A DNA stretch of 64,000 bases from Pseudomonas mucidolens (GTDB lineage: Bacteria > Pseudomonadota > Gammaproteobacteria > Pseudomonadales > Pseudomonadaceae). Positions 43,904 to 53,469 of the stretch are shown here, piece after piece (position 1 is the stretch's first letter; each line of letters opens with the position of its first letter). Where the stretch lies: contig NZ_LT629802.1 of the NCBI RefSeq assembly GCF_900106045.1, forward strand, positions 1,240,001 to 1,304,000, read 5' to 3'. The translations under genes were made by a program, and so were the position numbers. The notes below the pieces were generated by a model. It saw nothing but the letters and a program-made list of their open reading frames with translations, searched no databases and was not told the origin of the DNA.

Positions 43904-44995
43904 ATGCAAAAGCCTACACAAATGCAAGCCGTCGTCTGCCACGGCCCAAAAGACTATCGCCTGGAGCGCATCGGCAAACCCCAGGCCCGACCCAATGAAC
44001 TGGTGATCCGCATTGCCGCTTGCGGGATTTGCGCCAGCGACTGTAAATGTCATTCGGGCGCGGCGATGTTCTGGGGCGGCGACAACCCATGGGTCAAGGC
44101 GCCGGTGGTGCCGGGGCATGAGTTCTTCGGCTATGTGGTGGAAGCGGGCGAGGGCGCCGAGGAGCACTTCGAGGTCAAGGTCGGCGACAAGGTGATCGCC
44201 GAACAGATCGTGCCCTGTGGCAAGTGCCGTTTCTGCAAGTCCGGCAAGTATTGGATGTGCGAAGTCCACAACATCTTCGGCTTCCAGCGCGAAGTGGCCG
44301 AAGGCGGGATGGCCCAGTACATGCGCATCCCCAGGACCGCCATCGTGCACAAGATTCCGGAGTCGGTGTCCCTCGAGGATTCGGCGCTGATCGAGCCGAT
44401 GTCCTGCGCGATCCACACCGTCAACCGTGGCGATATCCAGCTCGATGACGTGCTGGTGATTGCCGGCGCCGGTACGTTGGGTCTGTGCATGGTTCAGGTA
44501 GCGGCGCTGAAAACCCCGAAGAAGCTGGTGGTCATCGACATGGTCGACGAGCGCTTGGAGTTGGCGAAAAAGTTTGGTGCCGACGTGGTGATCAACCCTT
44601 CCCGCGACAATGCCCGCGAGATCATCAACGGCCTCACCGATAACTACGGCTGCGACGTCTACATCGAGACCACCGGCGTGCCCGTCGGCGTGACGCAAGG
44701 CCTGGAGCTGATCCGCAAGCTGGGGCGCTTTGTCGAGTTCAGTGTGTTTGGCGCCGAGACCAGCGCCGACTGGTCGATCATCGGCGACCGCAAGGAACTC
44801 GACGTACGCGGTGCTCACCTGGGGCCGTATTGCTACCCGGTGGCCATCGACCTGTTCGAGCGCGGCCTGGTCACGTCCAAAGGCATTGTCACCCATGACT
44901 TCCCGCTGGATAACTGGGCCGAAGCGTTCGAACTGGCCAATTCGACGAAGTCGATCAAGGTGCTGTTGAAGCCGCTGCAACCCGCCCAGGAGTAG
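43904..44995 (+). CDS. Zinc-dependent polyol dehydrogenase (erythritol/L-threitol type)
   Basis: A 363-residue medium-chain dehydrogenase. Catalytic zinc ligands lie in CGICASDC and GHEFFG; structural zinc is held by the four cysteines of PCGKCRFCKSGKYWMC. The coenzyme domain has IAGAGTLGL and an acidic VVIDMVDE end, which suggests NAD. The overall sequence reminds of erythritol/L-threitol dehydrogenases, which make L-erythrulose; related enzymes use other polyols. ATG 43904 has AAGGT upstream, and an ATG at 43880 is possible. It is encoded between the transporter and the kinase, so it likely acts on the imported polyol. Confidence 0.85.
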   Translation: MQKPTQMQAVVCHGPKDYRLERIGKPQARPNELVIRIAACGICASDCKCHSGAAMFWGGDNPWVKAPVVPGHEFFGYVVEAGEGAEEHFEVKVGDKVIAEQIVPCGKCRFCKSGKYWMCEVHNIFGFQREVAEGGMAQYMRIPRTAIVHKIPESVSLEDSALIEPMSCAIHTVNRGDIQLDDVLVIAGAGTLGLCMVQVAALKTPKKLVVIDMVDERLELAKKFGADVVINPSRDNAREIINGLTDNYGCDVYIETTGVPVGVTQGLELIRKLGRFVEFSVFGAETSADWSIIGDRKELDVRGAHLGPYCYPVAIDLFERGLVTSKGIVTHDFPLDNWAEAFELANSTKSIKVLLKPLQPAQE

Positions 44996-44999
44996 CCGC

Positions 45000-46529
45000 A
45001 TGAAATACGTCATGGGCGTGGACATCGGCACGCAAAGCACCAAGGCGCTGCTGGTGGATGGCGCAGGGCGGATCATCGCCCAGCACAGCCAAAGCTATCG
45101 CGTGGATACGCCGAAAGTGCGCTGGGCCGAGCAATGGCCGCAGGTCTGGCTGGAGGCGGTCGAAAGCTGCGTCGTCCATTGCATGACCAAGGCCGGTGTC
45201 ACCAGGGACACGGTGAAGGCGCTGTGCATCAGCAGTCTGTATGGCGGTTCGGGGATTGCCGTCGACGCCGCGATCAAACCGCTGCACCCATGTCTGATCT
45301 GGATGGACCGGCGCGCGGGCGAGCAGGTCGAGTGGGTGCGTGAACAGGTGGATTTGGAGCGTCTGTTTGAGGTCACCGGCAACTCGGTGGACAGCTATTA
45401 CGGGTTTACCAAAATGCTCTGGCTCAAGCAGCACCGGCCCGACATCTGGGCCAATACGCGCTATTTGCTACCGCCCAATAGCTACCTCAACTATTGCCTG
45501 ACCGGCGAGCTTGCGGTGGATCACAGCAGCGCCGGCAATATCGGCGGGGTTTATGACGTGGCGGCGCGCGGCTGGTCGAGCGAGATGCTGGAGGCGCTGC
45601 AGATCCCGTTGACGATGATGCCCGAGCGTCTGCTGTATTCGGGCGAAGTGGTCGGCGGTCTGCTGCCGGAATGGGCGCAGCGCCTGGGCTTGGCGACGGG
45701 GATGCCAATCCTCGCCGGTGGCGTCGATGCGGCCATGGCGACCCTGGCGGCCGGGGTCACGCAGCCGGGCAATCATGTGGCGATGATCGGCACCAGCATG
45801 TGCTGGGGCTATCTCAACCAACAGGTGGATGCGCGGCATGGTCTGGTGAGCATGCCCCATGTCTACAACGGTCATCAGGACCTGTACATCTTCGGCGGCG
45901 CGATTACCGCCGGCGCCTCGGTCAGTTGGTTTCGCGAACAGTTCTGCCAGGCCGAGGAGCAACAAGCCCGGCAGACCGGCGAGGACAGCCTGTGGTTGCT
46001 GGAGCAGAGCGCCGCGAAGATCCCGGCGGGCAGTGAAGGACTGTTGTTCCTGCCGTATTTGATGGGCGAGCGGAGCCCGGTGTGGGACGACCGCGCCAGT
46101 GGCAGTTTTGTCGGCCTGAACCTGTATCACAGCCGCATCCACTTGTATCGAGCAGTGTTGGAAGGCGTGAGTTTTGCCCTGCGGCACAACATCGAGGCGG
46201 GCACGCGGGGCGCGCGCTCCCTGGATCCACGGCTGATTGTGGTGGGCGGGGCGAGCCATTCGGATCTGTGGATGCAGATCATTGCCGATGTCACCCATTA
46301 CCCGGTGTACACCATCGTCCAGGAGGTGGAAGCGGCGCTCGGAGCGGCCTTGTTGGCGGCGCATGCGGTGGGGTTGGTGGATCACGCGCAGATGGCAAAG
46401 GGCTGGGTGCAGTTGGCGTTGCGGGCTGAGCCAAAGGCGGAAAATGTACAGGCGTATGACCGCGCCTTTGCCAGCTATTTGCAGCTGTATCCGGCGTTGA
46501 AACCGCTGATGCATGGCTTGCAGGCGTGA
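45000..46529 (+). CDS. FGGY-family carbohydrate kinase
   Basis: A 509-residue kinase of the FGGY family. The N-terminal phosphate loop is MGVDIGTQSTKALL, the sugar-binding part includes WMDRRAGEQ, and the C-terminal lobe has the FGGY signature region GGASHSDLWMQIIAD. CAGGAG precedes the ATG, four bases after the dehydrogenase stop. It should phosphorylate the keto-sugar formed by the dehydrogenase, for example erythrulose or xylulose. The exact substrate cannot be set from sequence. Confidence 0.9.
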   Translation: MKYVMGVDIGTQSTKALLVDGAGRIIAQHSQSYRVDTPKVRWAEQWPQVWLEAVESCVVHCMTKAGVTRDTVKALCISSLYGGSGIAVDAAIKPLHPCLIWMDRRAGEQVEWVREQVDLERLFEVTGNSVDSYYGFTKMLWLKQHRPDIWANTRYLLPPNSYLNYCLTGELAVDHSSAGNIGGVYDVAARGWSSEMLEALQIPLTMMPERLLYSGEVVGGLLPEWAQRLGLATGMPILAGGVDAAMATLAAGVTQPGNHVAMIGTSMCWGYLNQQVDARHGLVSMPHVYNGHQDLYIFGGAITAGASVSWFREQFCQAEEQQARQTGEDSLWLLEQSAAKIPAGSEGLLFLPYLMGERSPVWDDRASGSFVGLNLYHSRIHLYRAVLEGVSFALRHNIEAGTRGARSLDPRLIVVGGASHSDLWMQIIADVTHYPVYTIVQEVEAALGAALLAAHAVGLVDHAQMAKGWVQLALRAEPKAENVQAYDRAFASYLQLYPALKPLMHGLQA

Positions 46530-46585
46530 GCGCCGGCGCGCCAACCCGATACATCCACGACTGATGCCCCAGGACCCGAAAAAAC

Positions 46586-47314
46586 ATGAACACCCCAACC
46601 TTTGACTTCACCCACCAGCGCATCCTCGTCACCGGCGCCACCAGCGGTATTGGTCGCGAGATTGCCCAGCAACTGATCGCCAGCGGCGCCGAAGTATTCG
46701 CTGTCGGCCGTGACGCCAACGCGCTGTCTGAACTGGGCTGCAAAACCCTGTGCCTGGACATCGCTGACAGTGTTGCGCTGGACCTCGCCCTCAAGGCGCT
46801 GCCACCGATGCATGGCCTGGTCAATTGCGCGGGTATTTCGCGTCTGGAACCGGCCGCCGCGATCAGCAGCGAAGCCTTCGACCAGGTGATGAACCTCAAC
46901 GCCCGCGCCGCCGCCCAGGTCGCCAGCCGCGTGGCGGCGAAGATGATCGAGGCGAAGATTGCCGGCAGCATCGTCAATGTCTCCAGCCAGGCGTCGCTCG
47001 TGGCTCTCGACGATCACTTGGGATATTGCGCTTCCAAAGCCGCCCTGGATGCGATCACCCGTGTGCAATGTGCTGAATGGGGACGCTTCGGGATTCGCGT
47101 CAACAGCGTCAATCCCACCGTGACCCTGACGCCCATGGCGCAACAGGCCTGGTCCGATCCCGCCAAGCGCGACCCGGCGTTGGCGGCGATTCCGCTGGGG
47201 CGTTTCGCGCAGACCGGCGAAGTGGCGTTACCGGTGTTGTTTCTGCTGAGCCGGGCGGCAAGCATGATCAGCGGCGTCAGCCTACCCGTCGACGGTGGCT
47301 ACACCAGCCGCTAG
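46586..47314 (+). CDS. SDR of the polyol operon (threitol/xylitol-type)
   Basis: A 242-residue SDR with TGATSGIG (16-23), NCAG near 80, catalytic Ser134, Tyr147 and Lys151, and the terminal VDGGYTSR. The NCAG motif and size recall L-xylulose reductase and D-threitol dehydrogenase relatives, so it may oxidise a second stereoisomer of the polyol. It is the last gene of the operon. Its TAG stop shares the palindrome CTAG with the stop of the convergent LacI gene. Confidence 0.87.
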   Translation: MNTPTFDFTHQRILVTGATSGIGREIAQQLIASGAEVFAVGRDANALSELGCKTLCLDIADSVALDLALKALPPMHGLVNCAGISRLEPAAAISSEAFDQVMNLNARAAAQVASRVAAKMIEAKIAGSIVNVSSQASLVALDDHLGYCASKAALDAITRVQCAEWGRFGIRVNSVNPTVTLTPMAQQAWSDPAKRDPALAAIPLGRFAQTGEVALPVLFLLSRAASMISGVSLPVDGGYTSR

Positions 47315-48315
47315 CCGTTCTCCAGCTTGCCGGGGATCACCACCTTGTCCCTCGGCTTATACGGGTTTTCCAGGTGGTCCAGCAGCAGGCCGACAGCACT
47401 GCTGCCAGCCAGCGAGGCATCGTGGGCGACGCACGCGATGGGCACGCCGAAGATGTCGGCGAAGGGCAGGCGATCGATCCCGCAAATGGTCAGGCTGTCA
47501 TGGGGGATGTTGTGCATGCGCAAGGCGCGCAAGGCGCCAAGGGTGATCAACTGGTTAAACCCCATGATCGCGTCCGGCGCGCTGTGTTCGGCCAGGTAGT
47601 CGAGGGTGTGCAGATAGGAGGGCGCCAGGGTGTAGTCGCCGGCACACACTTGAACCTGCACCTGAGGATGCTCGGCCAGCACTTCCCGCAGGCCTTTGAG
47701 ACGCTCCACGGTGATACGTGAATGCGCAGGTCCGGTCAGCACCAGCAGGCGCTTGAGCGCGGGGTTCTGGCGCAAGAGGTAGTGCGCCGCCTGGATGCCG
47801 CTGTGATAGTTGTCCAGTACCACGCGGCTGAACGGGCTGTCGTGGAGCGTGCGGTCGAGCAGCACCACCGGGGTCTTGCCGTTGCCCAGGCGCTCCAGAT
47901 AGTCGGGCTGGTAGTCGGGCTCGTCGGAGACCGGCGACAGGATAATCCCGGCCACCCGATAACCCAGCAGCGTGTCGACGGCCTTGCTTTCCAGCTCTTC
48001 CAGTTCGTCGGTGTCCACCAGCATGATGGTGTAGCCGTGCTTTTTCGCTTCCCGGGAAATCGCCTTGATCATCTCGCTGTAGAACGGGTTGTCCACCGAG
48101 GCGGTAATCACCCCGATGATCAGGCTTTCACTGCGCTTGAGCCCGCGGGCAAAGGCATTCGGCACATAGTCCAGCTCTCGCGCCACCTCGAGAATCCGCG
48201 CCAGTGTGGCGGGTTTGACCAGGTCAGGTTTGCTCAGCGCCCGCGAGACCGTGATGGTGGTCATGCCGACCCGTTTGGCGATGTCGCTGATGGTGACGGA
48301 TTTTTTCTTGTTCAT
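47311..48315 (-). CDS. LacI-family repressor of the polyol operon
   Basis: A 334-residue LacI/GalR regulator. The helix-turn-helix and hinge are VTISDIAKRVGMTTITVSRA and YVPNAFARGLK; the rest is a periplasmic-binding-protein-like effector domain (IIGVITASVDNPFYSEMI). The start is the ATG at 48315; the ORF opens two codons earlier with TTG. It converges on the polyol operon, sharing the CTAG stop. The palindromic operator at 40324-40341 is its probable site, with the polyol or a derivative as inducer. Confidence 0.92.
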   Translation of the reverse strand: MNKKKSVTISDIAKRVGMTTITVSRALSKPDLVKPATLARILEVARELDYVPNAFARGLKRSESLIIGVITASVDNPFYSEMIKAISREAKKHGYTIMLVDTDELEELESKAVDTLLGYRVAGIILSPVSDEPDYQPDYLERLGNGKTPVVLLDRTLHDSPFSRVVLDNYHSGIQAAHYLLRQNPALKRLLVLTGPAHSRITVERLKGLREVLAEHPQVQVQVCAGDYTLAPSYLHTLDYLAEHSAPDAIMGFNQLITLGALRALRMHNIPHDSLTICGIDRLPFADIFGVPIACVAHDASLAGSSAVGLLLDHLENPYKPRDKVVIPGKLENG

Positions 48316-48365
48316 CGGCAAAAGGGGCCCGGAGAAAACACTAGGAGGCTACCATGCGCATCGGT

Positions 48366-49229
48366 TCAAAGCACCGGATCCCAGCGCTGCGACCAGTCTC
48401 TTTCGGCCTTGACCACGCCGCGCAGTAACTCCAGCGCCTGTTGCAACACCGCCGAATCGCGCTCGCGGGAATACACCAGATAAGTCGGAAAGCTGAACTC
48501 CGGGGCCTTGGGCACCCGCTTCATCACCCCGCTGTCGAGGTAGCTCTGTACCACCCGCGTGCGGAAATACCCGGCGCCACCGTTCTCCAGGATGTACTGC
48601 AGCGCCAACGGCCCGAGATTGAAGCTCACCGCTGCCCGTGCCTTATCCGGCAGGGCAGCGTCGTGCTGCTGGCGAAAGCCCGGGCCCCAGTCGATATACA
48701 CATAAGGATCGGGCCGCGTCGCCAACCGTACCTGGATCAGTTTTTCTTCCAGCACTTGCTCCACCTGCAACCCCGGCCAGTACTGCGGCTGGAACACCAA
48801 CGCCGCGTCCAGCACCCCCAGTTCCAACTGGCGCAACAGGTATTCACCTTCGCCCACTTCGGTACGCAGGGCATGGCTGGGGATGTGTTCACGCAGCGCC
48901 TTGGCCCAGCCGAGCATCAGCGGGTTGCACAGGCTGACTTCACCGCCGATATACAGCACGTTGCGATACCCTTCGGGCAAGGGCAGGTCACGGCGTGCAG
49001 CTTCCCAGGTTTGCACCAGTTGATTGGCGTACACCACGAACGCCTCGCCATCGGCGGTCAATCGCGCCCCGGCACGGTTGCGCACGAACAGCGTGCTGTC
49101 GAGCTGGCTTTCGAGCTTTTGCACCCGCGCGGTGATGGCGGTCTGAGTAACGTGGAGCTTTTCGGCCGCAGCGGCCAGGCTGCCGCAGCGGGTGATTTCC
49201 AGGAAAGTGCGTGCCAGTTCGATGTCCAT
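48366..49229 (-). CDS. LysR-family transcriptional regulator
   Basis: A 287-residue LysR regulator with the N-terminal winged helix (MDIELARTFLEITRCGSLAAAAEKLHVTQTAITARV; only the pattern is cited) and a substrate-binding domain. The ATG at 49229 is the family start; an upstream ATG adds 10 residues. It lies 36 bases beyond the LacI gene and on the same strand as the upstream hydrolase-like gene. No neighbour clearly identifies its target. Confidence 0.9.
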   Translation of the reverse strand: MDIELARTFLEITRCGSLAAAAEKLHVTQTAITARVQKLESQLDSTLFVRNRAGARLTADGEAFVVYANQLVQTWEAARRDLPLPEGYRNVLYIGGEVSLCNPLMLGWAKALREHIPSHALRTEVGEGEYLLRQLELGVLDAALVFQPQYWPGLQVEQVLEEKLIQVRLATRPDPYVYIDWGPGFRQQHDAALPDKARAAVSFNLGPLALQYILENGGAGYFRTRVVQSYLDSGVMKRVPKAPEFSFPTYLVYSRERDSAVLQQALELLRGVVKAERDWSQRWDPVL

Positions 49230-49286
49230 GTCGGCCCCGAGGATGAATAGGGCCGACATTGTAGAGCGGATGACTGACGATGGGGG

Positions 49287-50063
49287 TTATTGGTAACTGA
49301 CGAGGCACTTGGAGGCGCGTGGTGGTTGCGTGCCGTTGGCCAGGTAGTCACCCGCCCAGCGGTTCGTGCACTGGCCTGCCGTTTTGGACGAGGCCCCCCG
49401 CAAATACGGGCCCTTGAGGACAAGGCGGCGCTCCGCGGGCAGTTGCGCAAAGGCCATGTGTACGAGTTCGCCGGACAATTCGTCGAGCGCCGGATCGATC
49501 AGCACCATGCGTCCCACGCGATGGGAAAACAGCGCGCCGTAACCGAGACCGGGCCCGGTGCCCTGGGCGGTGCCCAGATAATTGATCTTTTCCTCACCCA
49601 GTTGTAGGCGCACGAACTCCATATCCCAGGCTGACTGTGCGGTTGCAGGCTGCTTGCGGGGGCTCAGTTCAATGACGTCATACAGGTTCGTCAGCGAGCG
49701 ATACGCTTCGGTGTTGGCGAACTTCCAGACCGTCGCCAAATGCACGGCAAATATCCCATGAGCGTTGGTGTGCGGTGTACCGGATTGGGTAAACACTACG
49801 CCCTTGCGCGCTAGTGGCCGACGGGCGCCGACTCGGGTGATGCTCAGGCGCACCCGACCCGGTGCGCTGCCTTGATGGTCCAACGGCACCGTGACGATGC
49901 CGCATTGGGTGCGGGCAATCACTTCCTGGTCCAGGCCGCGACCGGGTAGCTTCGGGCAGTCAACCAGCCATTCGATACCGGGCTCGGTGGCATGCCCGGG
50001 CGGACTTGACAGCAGGGCTAACCAACTGAGGCCCCCTAGGGTGATTGCTCTTAAAGATGTCAT
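49287..50063 (-). CDS. Secreted alpha/beta-hydrolase homologue lacking the nucleophile
   Basis: A 258-residue protein with a signal peptide (cut near GHA|TE). It follows the start of secreted alpha/beta hydrolases of the tripeptidyl-aminopeptidase kind: CGIVTVPLDHQ, VRLSITRVGA, and ALFSHRVGRMVLIDPALD. The nucleophile elbow, normally G-x-S-x-G, reads GTAQG (164-168) with Ala166. The oxyanion segment is FTQSGTPHT instead of a Gly-rich loop. The protein is about half the usual length and lacks the C-terminal His region. It is probably inactive as a hydrolase and may be a decayed gene or a binding protein. ATG 50063 was chosen for the signal peptide. Confidence 0.7.
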   Translation of the reverse strand: MTSLRAITLGGLSWLALLSSPPGHATEPGIEWLVDCPKLPGRGLDQEVIARTQCGIVTVPLDHQGSAPGRVRLSITRVGARRPLARKGVVFTQSGTPHTNAHGIFAVHLATVWKFANTEAYRSLTNLYDVIELSPRKQPATAQSAWDMEFVRLQLGEEKINYLGTAQGTGPGLGYGALFSHRVGRMVLIDPALDELSGELVHMAFAQLPAERRLVLKGPYLRGASSKTAGQCTNRWAGDYLANGTQPPRASKCLVSYQ

Positions 50064-50188
50064 CTGCATGTCCGGGTAATCGCTCGTTAGGGACAGGCTT
50101 TTTACCAAGAGCGGCCCGGCGCCAATGCAGGGATAGCGCCACGCAGAGTGTAGGAAAGCGGATATTTACTCTCGGTTTTTTCTTAATG

Positions 50189-51592
50189 CTAATGGGCTTG
50201 GTCCAGCATCCCTTCAACCGCCTCCCACACCTGCGGGTCATCGCTGTGTGCCACGTTAAACCGCATGAAATCCCGCATACCGGCGTCGTACCCAAACAAC
50301 GCCCCCGGTGCGAGCAACAGACCGCGCTTGAGCCCGATCTGGGCCAGCCGCTCGCCATTGACGCCAGCCGGCAAGCGCGCCCAGATAAACATCCCGCCCT
50401 CATGACTCATGGGCAGCTCACACCCGCACCGACGCAACCACTGTTCAACCCGTCCGCCGGCTTCCAGCAGACGTTGGGCCATGCGCTTACGGTGCCGGGC
50501 ATAACTCCCTTCGCTGAGCAGCCGATAGACAATCTGTTCAAACAGTTCTGAGGTCACGCCGCCGCTCATCAGCTTCATATTGGTCAGGTTGGCGGCCAGT
50601 TGGGGCGCGGCTACCACATAACTGACGCGGGCATTGGCGCTGAGGGTTTTTGAGAACCCTGACAAATAGGTCACCTGTTCCAGCCCCGCGAGTGCTGCCA
50701 GGCGCGGCGGTGGGTTGGGGTGCAAGTCACCGTAGAGATCGTCCTCGATAATATGGCAGTGATACTGACGGGTCAGTTGTAACAAACGGAAGGCCTGGGC
50801 CGCGCTGAAGGAGTGGCCGGTGGGGTTATGCAATACGCTGGTGGTCAGGTACAGACAGGGCCGTTGTTCCGCCAGCAGGTGTTCCAACGCGGTGAAGTCG
50901 AAGCCATCGGGCCGGCGTTGCAGGGTCACCACTTTGACCCCGTGTAGCGCCAGGTTGGCGTGGAAGTTGAAGTAGCACGGCGCATCCAGCAGGACCGTGT
51001 CACCGGGGCGAGCCAGCAGGCGCAGCAACATGTCCAGGCCTTGCAGGGTGTTGGGAGTGGTGATGATTTGTTCCACCGGCGCCGTCAGGCCATCGCCCTG
51101 GAGTTTGTGTTGCAACGCCTGGCGCAACGACAGCAAGCCTGCCGGCGTGCCCATGCCGGCAATCCGTAGGGATGGCGCGCGCACCACGCTGCGCATGGCC
51201 TGGCGCAGGGCGTCGGAGTCGAGCCAGTCTTCCGGCAGATGGCCGCCGCCGGGACGCAGGTCGCCCTGGCCGCTGACCGTCGGCCGCCGCAGCACACTGA
51301 GCAAATCCTGGGGCAATAGATCCACCCAGGTACTGGATGACGGCTGCGCCTGGCGATGGGCGACGAAATGGCCGCGGCCCTGATGGGACGTCAGCAGATG
51401 CTGGCCGCGCAGGCGATCGAGGGCTTCATTGATGGTGAATTTGCCGACCCCCAACTGTACCCCCAGCTCACGTACCGACGGCAGTTTGCTGCCCGCGGTC
51501 AGTTCGCCATGCTCGATGGCGCGGGCGAAGGCATCGACAATCTGCTGGACCTTGGGCCCGTGGTCATGAAAGTGGATCCGAGGAATGAGCAT
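50189..51592 (-). CDS. MocR-type GntR/aminotransferase regulator
   Basis: A 467-residue MocR regulator. The N-terminal GntR winged helix (LPSVRELGVQLGVGKFTINEAL) is joined to a fold-type I aminotransferase domain with the PLP-binding Lys in YLSGFSKTLSANAR. It is divergent from a LysE-family exporter gene 131 bases away, a very common pairing, so it probably controls that exporter in response to an amino acid or PLP compound. Confidence 0.92.
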   Translation of the reverse strand: MLIPRIHFHDHGPKVQQIVDAFARAIEHGELTAGSKLPSVRELGVQLGVGKFTINEALDRLRGQHLLTSHQGRGHFVAHRQAQPSSSTWVDLLPQDLLSVLRRPTVSGQGDLRPGGGHLPEDWLDSDALRQAMRSVVRAPSLRIAGMGTPAGLLSLRQALQHKLQGDGLTAPVEQIITTPNTLQGLDMLLRLLARPGDTVLLDAPCYFNFHANLALHGVKVVTLQRRPDGFDFTALEHLLAEQRPCLYLTTSVLHNPTGHSFSAAQAFRLLQLTRQYHCHIIEDDLYGDLHPNPPPRLAALAGLEQVTYLSGFSKTLSANARVSYVVAAPQLAANLTNMKLMSGGVTSELFEQIVYRLLSEGSYARHRKRMAQRLLEAGGRVEQWLRRCGCELPMSHEGGMFIWARLPAGVNGERLAQIGLKRGLLLAPGALFGYDAGMRDFMRFNVAHSDDPQVWEAVEGMLDQAH

Positions 51593-51723
51593 CGCGATGT
51601 CCTGAGGTTTGCCGGTGTCTTTACCGGTAAAGCCTGCGTGAATAAGCGCAGAGTTTACCTGCCTGTCGCAGGTTCTACGCCCTAGACTTCACTGCATTCC
51701 TTCCTGCAGCGAATCTTCCTAGC

Positions 51724-52362
51724 ATGGCCAGCGCCCTGACGTTTTCATCCTTCCTGTATTTCCTGTTGCTGTGCACCACCCTGGCGTTCAGCCCCGGCCC
51801 CATGACGTTGCTGCTGCTCAGCCTCGGCTTGAAAGATGGCCTGCGTCATTCCTTGCCGGCGCAGTTCGGCGCCAGCGTGTCGTACCTGGTTTCGATCATG
51901 ATTTTTGCCGTGGGCTTTTCCGAACTGATCAAGGGCTACCCGCTGATTACCCAGGCCATTCAACTGGTCGGCGTGGCCTACATCCTTTACTTAGCCTACA
52001 AACAATGGACCGGCAGTGCGGTCAACATCAGCGCCACTGTCCAAGGGCGGGAAAGTTCCCGCAGCCTGTTCGGTAAAGGCCTGCTGACCGGGTTGTCCAA
52101 CCCCAAGGCCATCATCCTGTTCAGTGCGGTGTTCCCGCAATTTGCTGCCGTGGACCAGGACAGCGCCGCCGCCGACATCGCCATCCTCGGCCTGACCTTC
52201 CTGATATTGCAGTTCGCCAGTGGCTGTCTGTATTGCTACTTCGGCCAGCGGATCAAGCATGTACTCGAATCGCCGCGCAAGCGTGTGCTGCTGCAAAGGG
52301 TCACGGCGCTATTGTTGTTGGCGGTGGCAATCTTGCTGGCACGTGGTTTTTCCCACCAGTAA
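51724..52362 (+). CDS. LysE-family amino-acid exporter
   Basis: A 212-residue inner-membrane protein with about six helices and the LysE/RhtB signature FSPGPMTLLLLSLGLKDG near the start, plus GLSNPKAIILFSAVFPQF. It exports amino acids or related metabolites by proton exchange. Divergence from a MocR gene suggests effector-controlled expression. The exported compound is unknown. Confidence 0.93.
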   Translation: MASALTFSSFLYFLLLCTTLAFSPGPMTLLLLSLGLKDGLRHSLPAQFGASVSYLVSIMIFAVGFSELIKGYPLITQAIQLVGVAYILYLAYKQWTGSAVNISATVQGRESSRSLFGKGLLTGLSNPKAIILFSAVFPQFAAVDQDSAAADIAILGLTFLILQFASGCLYCYFGQRIKHVLESPRKRVLLQRVTALLLLAVAILLARGFSHQ

Positions 52363-52533
52363 GGGGCCCAAGGTGACCGGTCAGGCGAAGATCCTGCTGA
52401 TGGCGCACGGCGCACTGGATGGATTCGGGATGGTCGCAGGGATTGTCCTACTCATGGAACGATGAGGGTTGCTCTTGCTATCTAGCGCCTTATTGGTATT
52501 GGATTTAAGGTGTATCCACTTTGGAGGTACATC

Positions 52534-53406
52534 ATGAAAAACATCATCGGCATCTACACCAGCCCACGCGGCCATTGGGTCGGCGACGGCTTTCCGGTTC
52601 GTACGCTGTTTTCCTACGACACTCTGGGCAAGCACATCAGCCCGTTCCTGTTGCTCGACCATGCCGGGCCCTACGCTTTCACGCCCACCGAGCAACGACG
52701 CGGCGTGGGGCAACACCCGCATCGCGGCTTTGAAACCGTGACCATTGTCTACGAGGGTGAAGTCGAGCACCGGGACTCAACCGGCGCAGGCGGCAAGATC
52801 GGTCCCGGTGACGTGCAGTGGATGACTGCCGCCAAGGGCATTCTGCACGAAGAGTTTCATTCCGAAGCCTTCGCGCGTAGCGGCGGCCCCATGGAAATGG
52901 TTCAGTTGTGGGTCAACCTGCCGGCCAAGGACAAAATGGCTGAACCGGGTTACCAGACCGTCCTGGATGGCGACATTCCGTCATTGCCGTTGGCCGGGGG
53001 GGCCGGCAGCCTGCGCCTGATTGCCGGTGAGTTTGCTGGCCACACGGGCCCGGCGCGTACGTTTACGCCCATTGATGTGTGGGATCTACGGCTCAATGGC
53101 GACAAGGCGGTGACCCTGGATCTGCATGCCGGTCGCAACACGGTGCTGGTGGTATTGAAAGGCACCGTGCAGGTCAATGGCATCGAGCTGGCGCGTGAAG
53201 GGCAGTTGGTGGTGTTTGACCGCGATGGCGAGCAGATCAGCCTGGAGTCCAATGGCGACGCTACATTGTTGCTGCTCAGCGGCGAGCCGATCGACGAACC
53301 CATCGTCGGCCACGGCCCGTTCGTGATGAATACCGAGCAGGAAATTCACCAGGCGTTCGCCGACTTCCAGTCTGGCCGGTTCGGGCAGATGCAACCGCAA
53401 GCGTGA
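52534..53406 (+). CDS. Pirin-family protein
   Basis: A 290-residue bicupin with the pirin N-terminal domain (GVGQHPHRGFETVTIVYEGEV, with metal-binding His and Glu, and ILHEEFHSE) and a C-terminal pirin domain. GGAGG lies seven bases before the ATG at 52534. Bacterial pirins include quercetinases and redox-linked proteins; the role here is unknown. It stands alone between the exporter gene and the channel gene. Confidence 0.93.
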   Translation: MKNIIGIYTSPRGHWVGDGFPVRTLFSYDTLGKHISPFLLLDHAGPYAFTPTEQRRGVGQHPHRGFETVTIVYEGEVEHRDSTGAGGKIGPGDVQWMTAAKGILHEEFHSEAFARSGGPMEMVQLWVNLPAKDKMAEPGYQTVLDGDIPSLPLAGGAGSLRLIAGEFAGHTGPARTFTPIDVWDLRLNGDKAVTLDLHAGRNTVLVVLKGTVQVNGIELAREGQLVVFDRDGEQISLESNGDATLLLLSGEPIDEPIVGHGPFVMNTEQEIHQAFADFQSGRFGQMQPQA

Positions 53407-53469
53407 GGCGCTATACCTTCCAGCGGCGTTTCGTGCGATCTTCGCACGCATCGCCCTGGAGTCGCCTGG

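Noticed and set aside
40696..45076. Two minus-strand ORFs of 730 and 747 codons opposite the polyol operon
   Set aside because: These are mirror frames of the transporter and dehydrogenase genes. Their His/Gln/Asp-rich composition is typical of antisense shadows.
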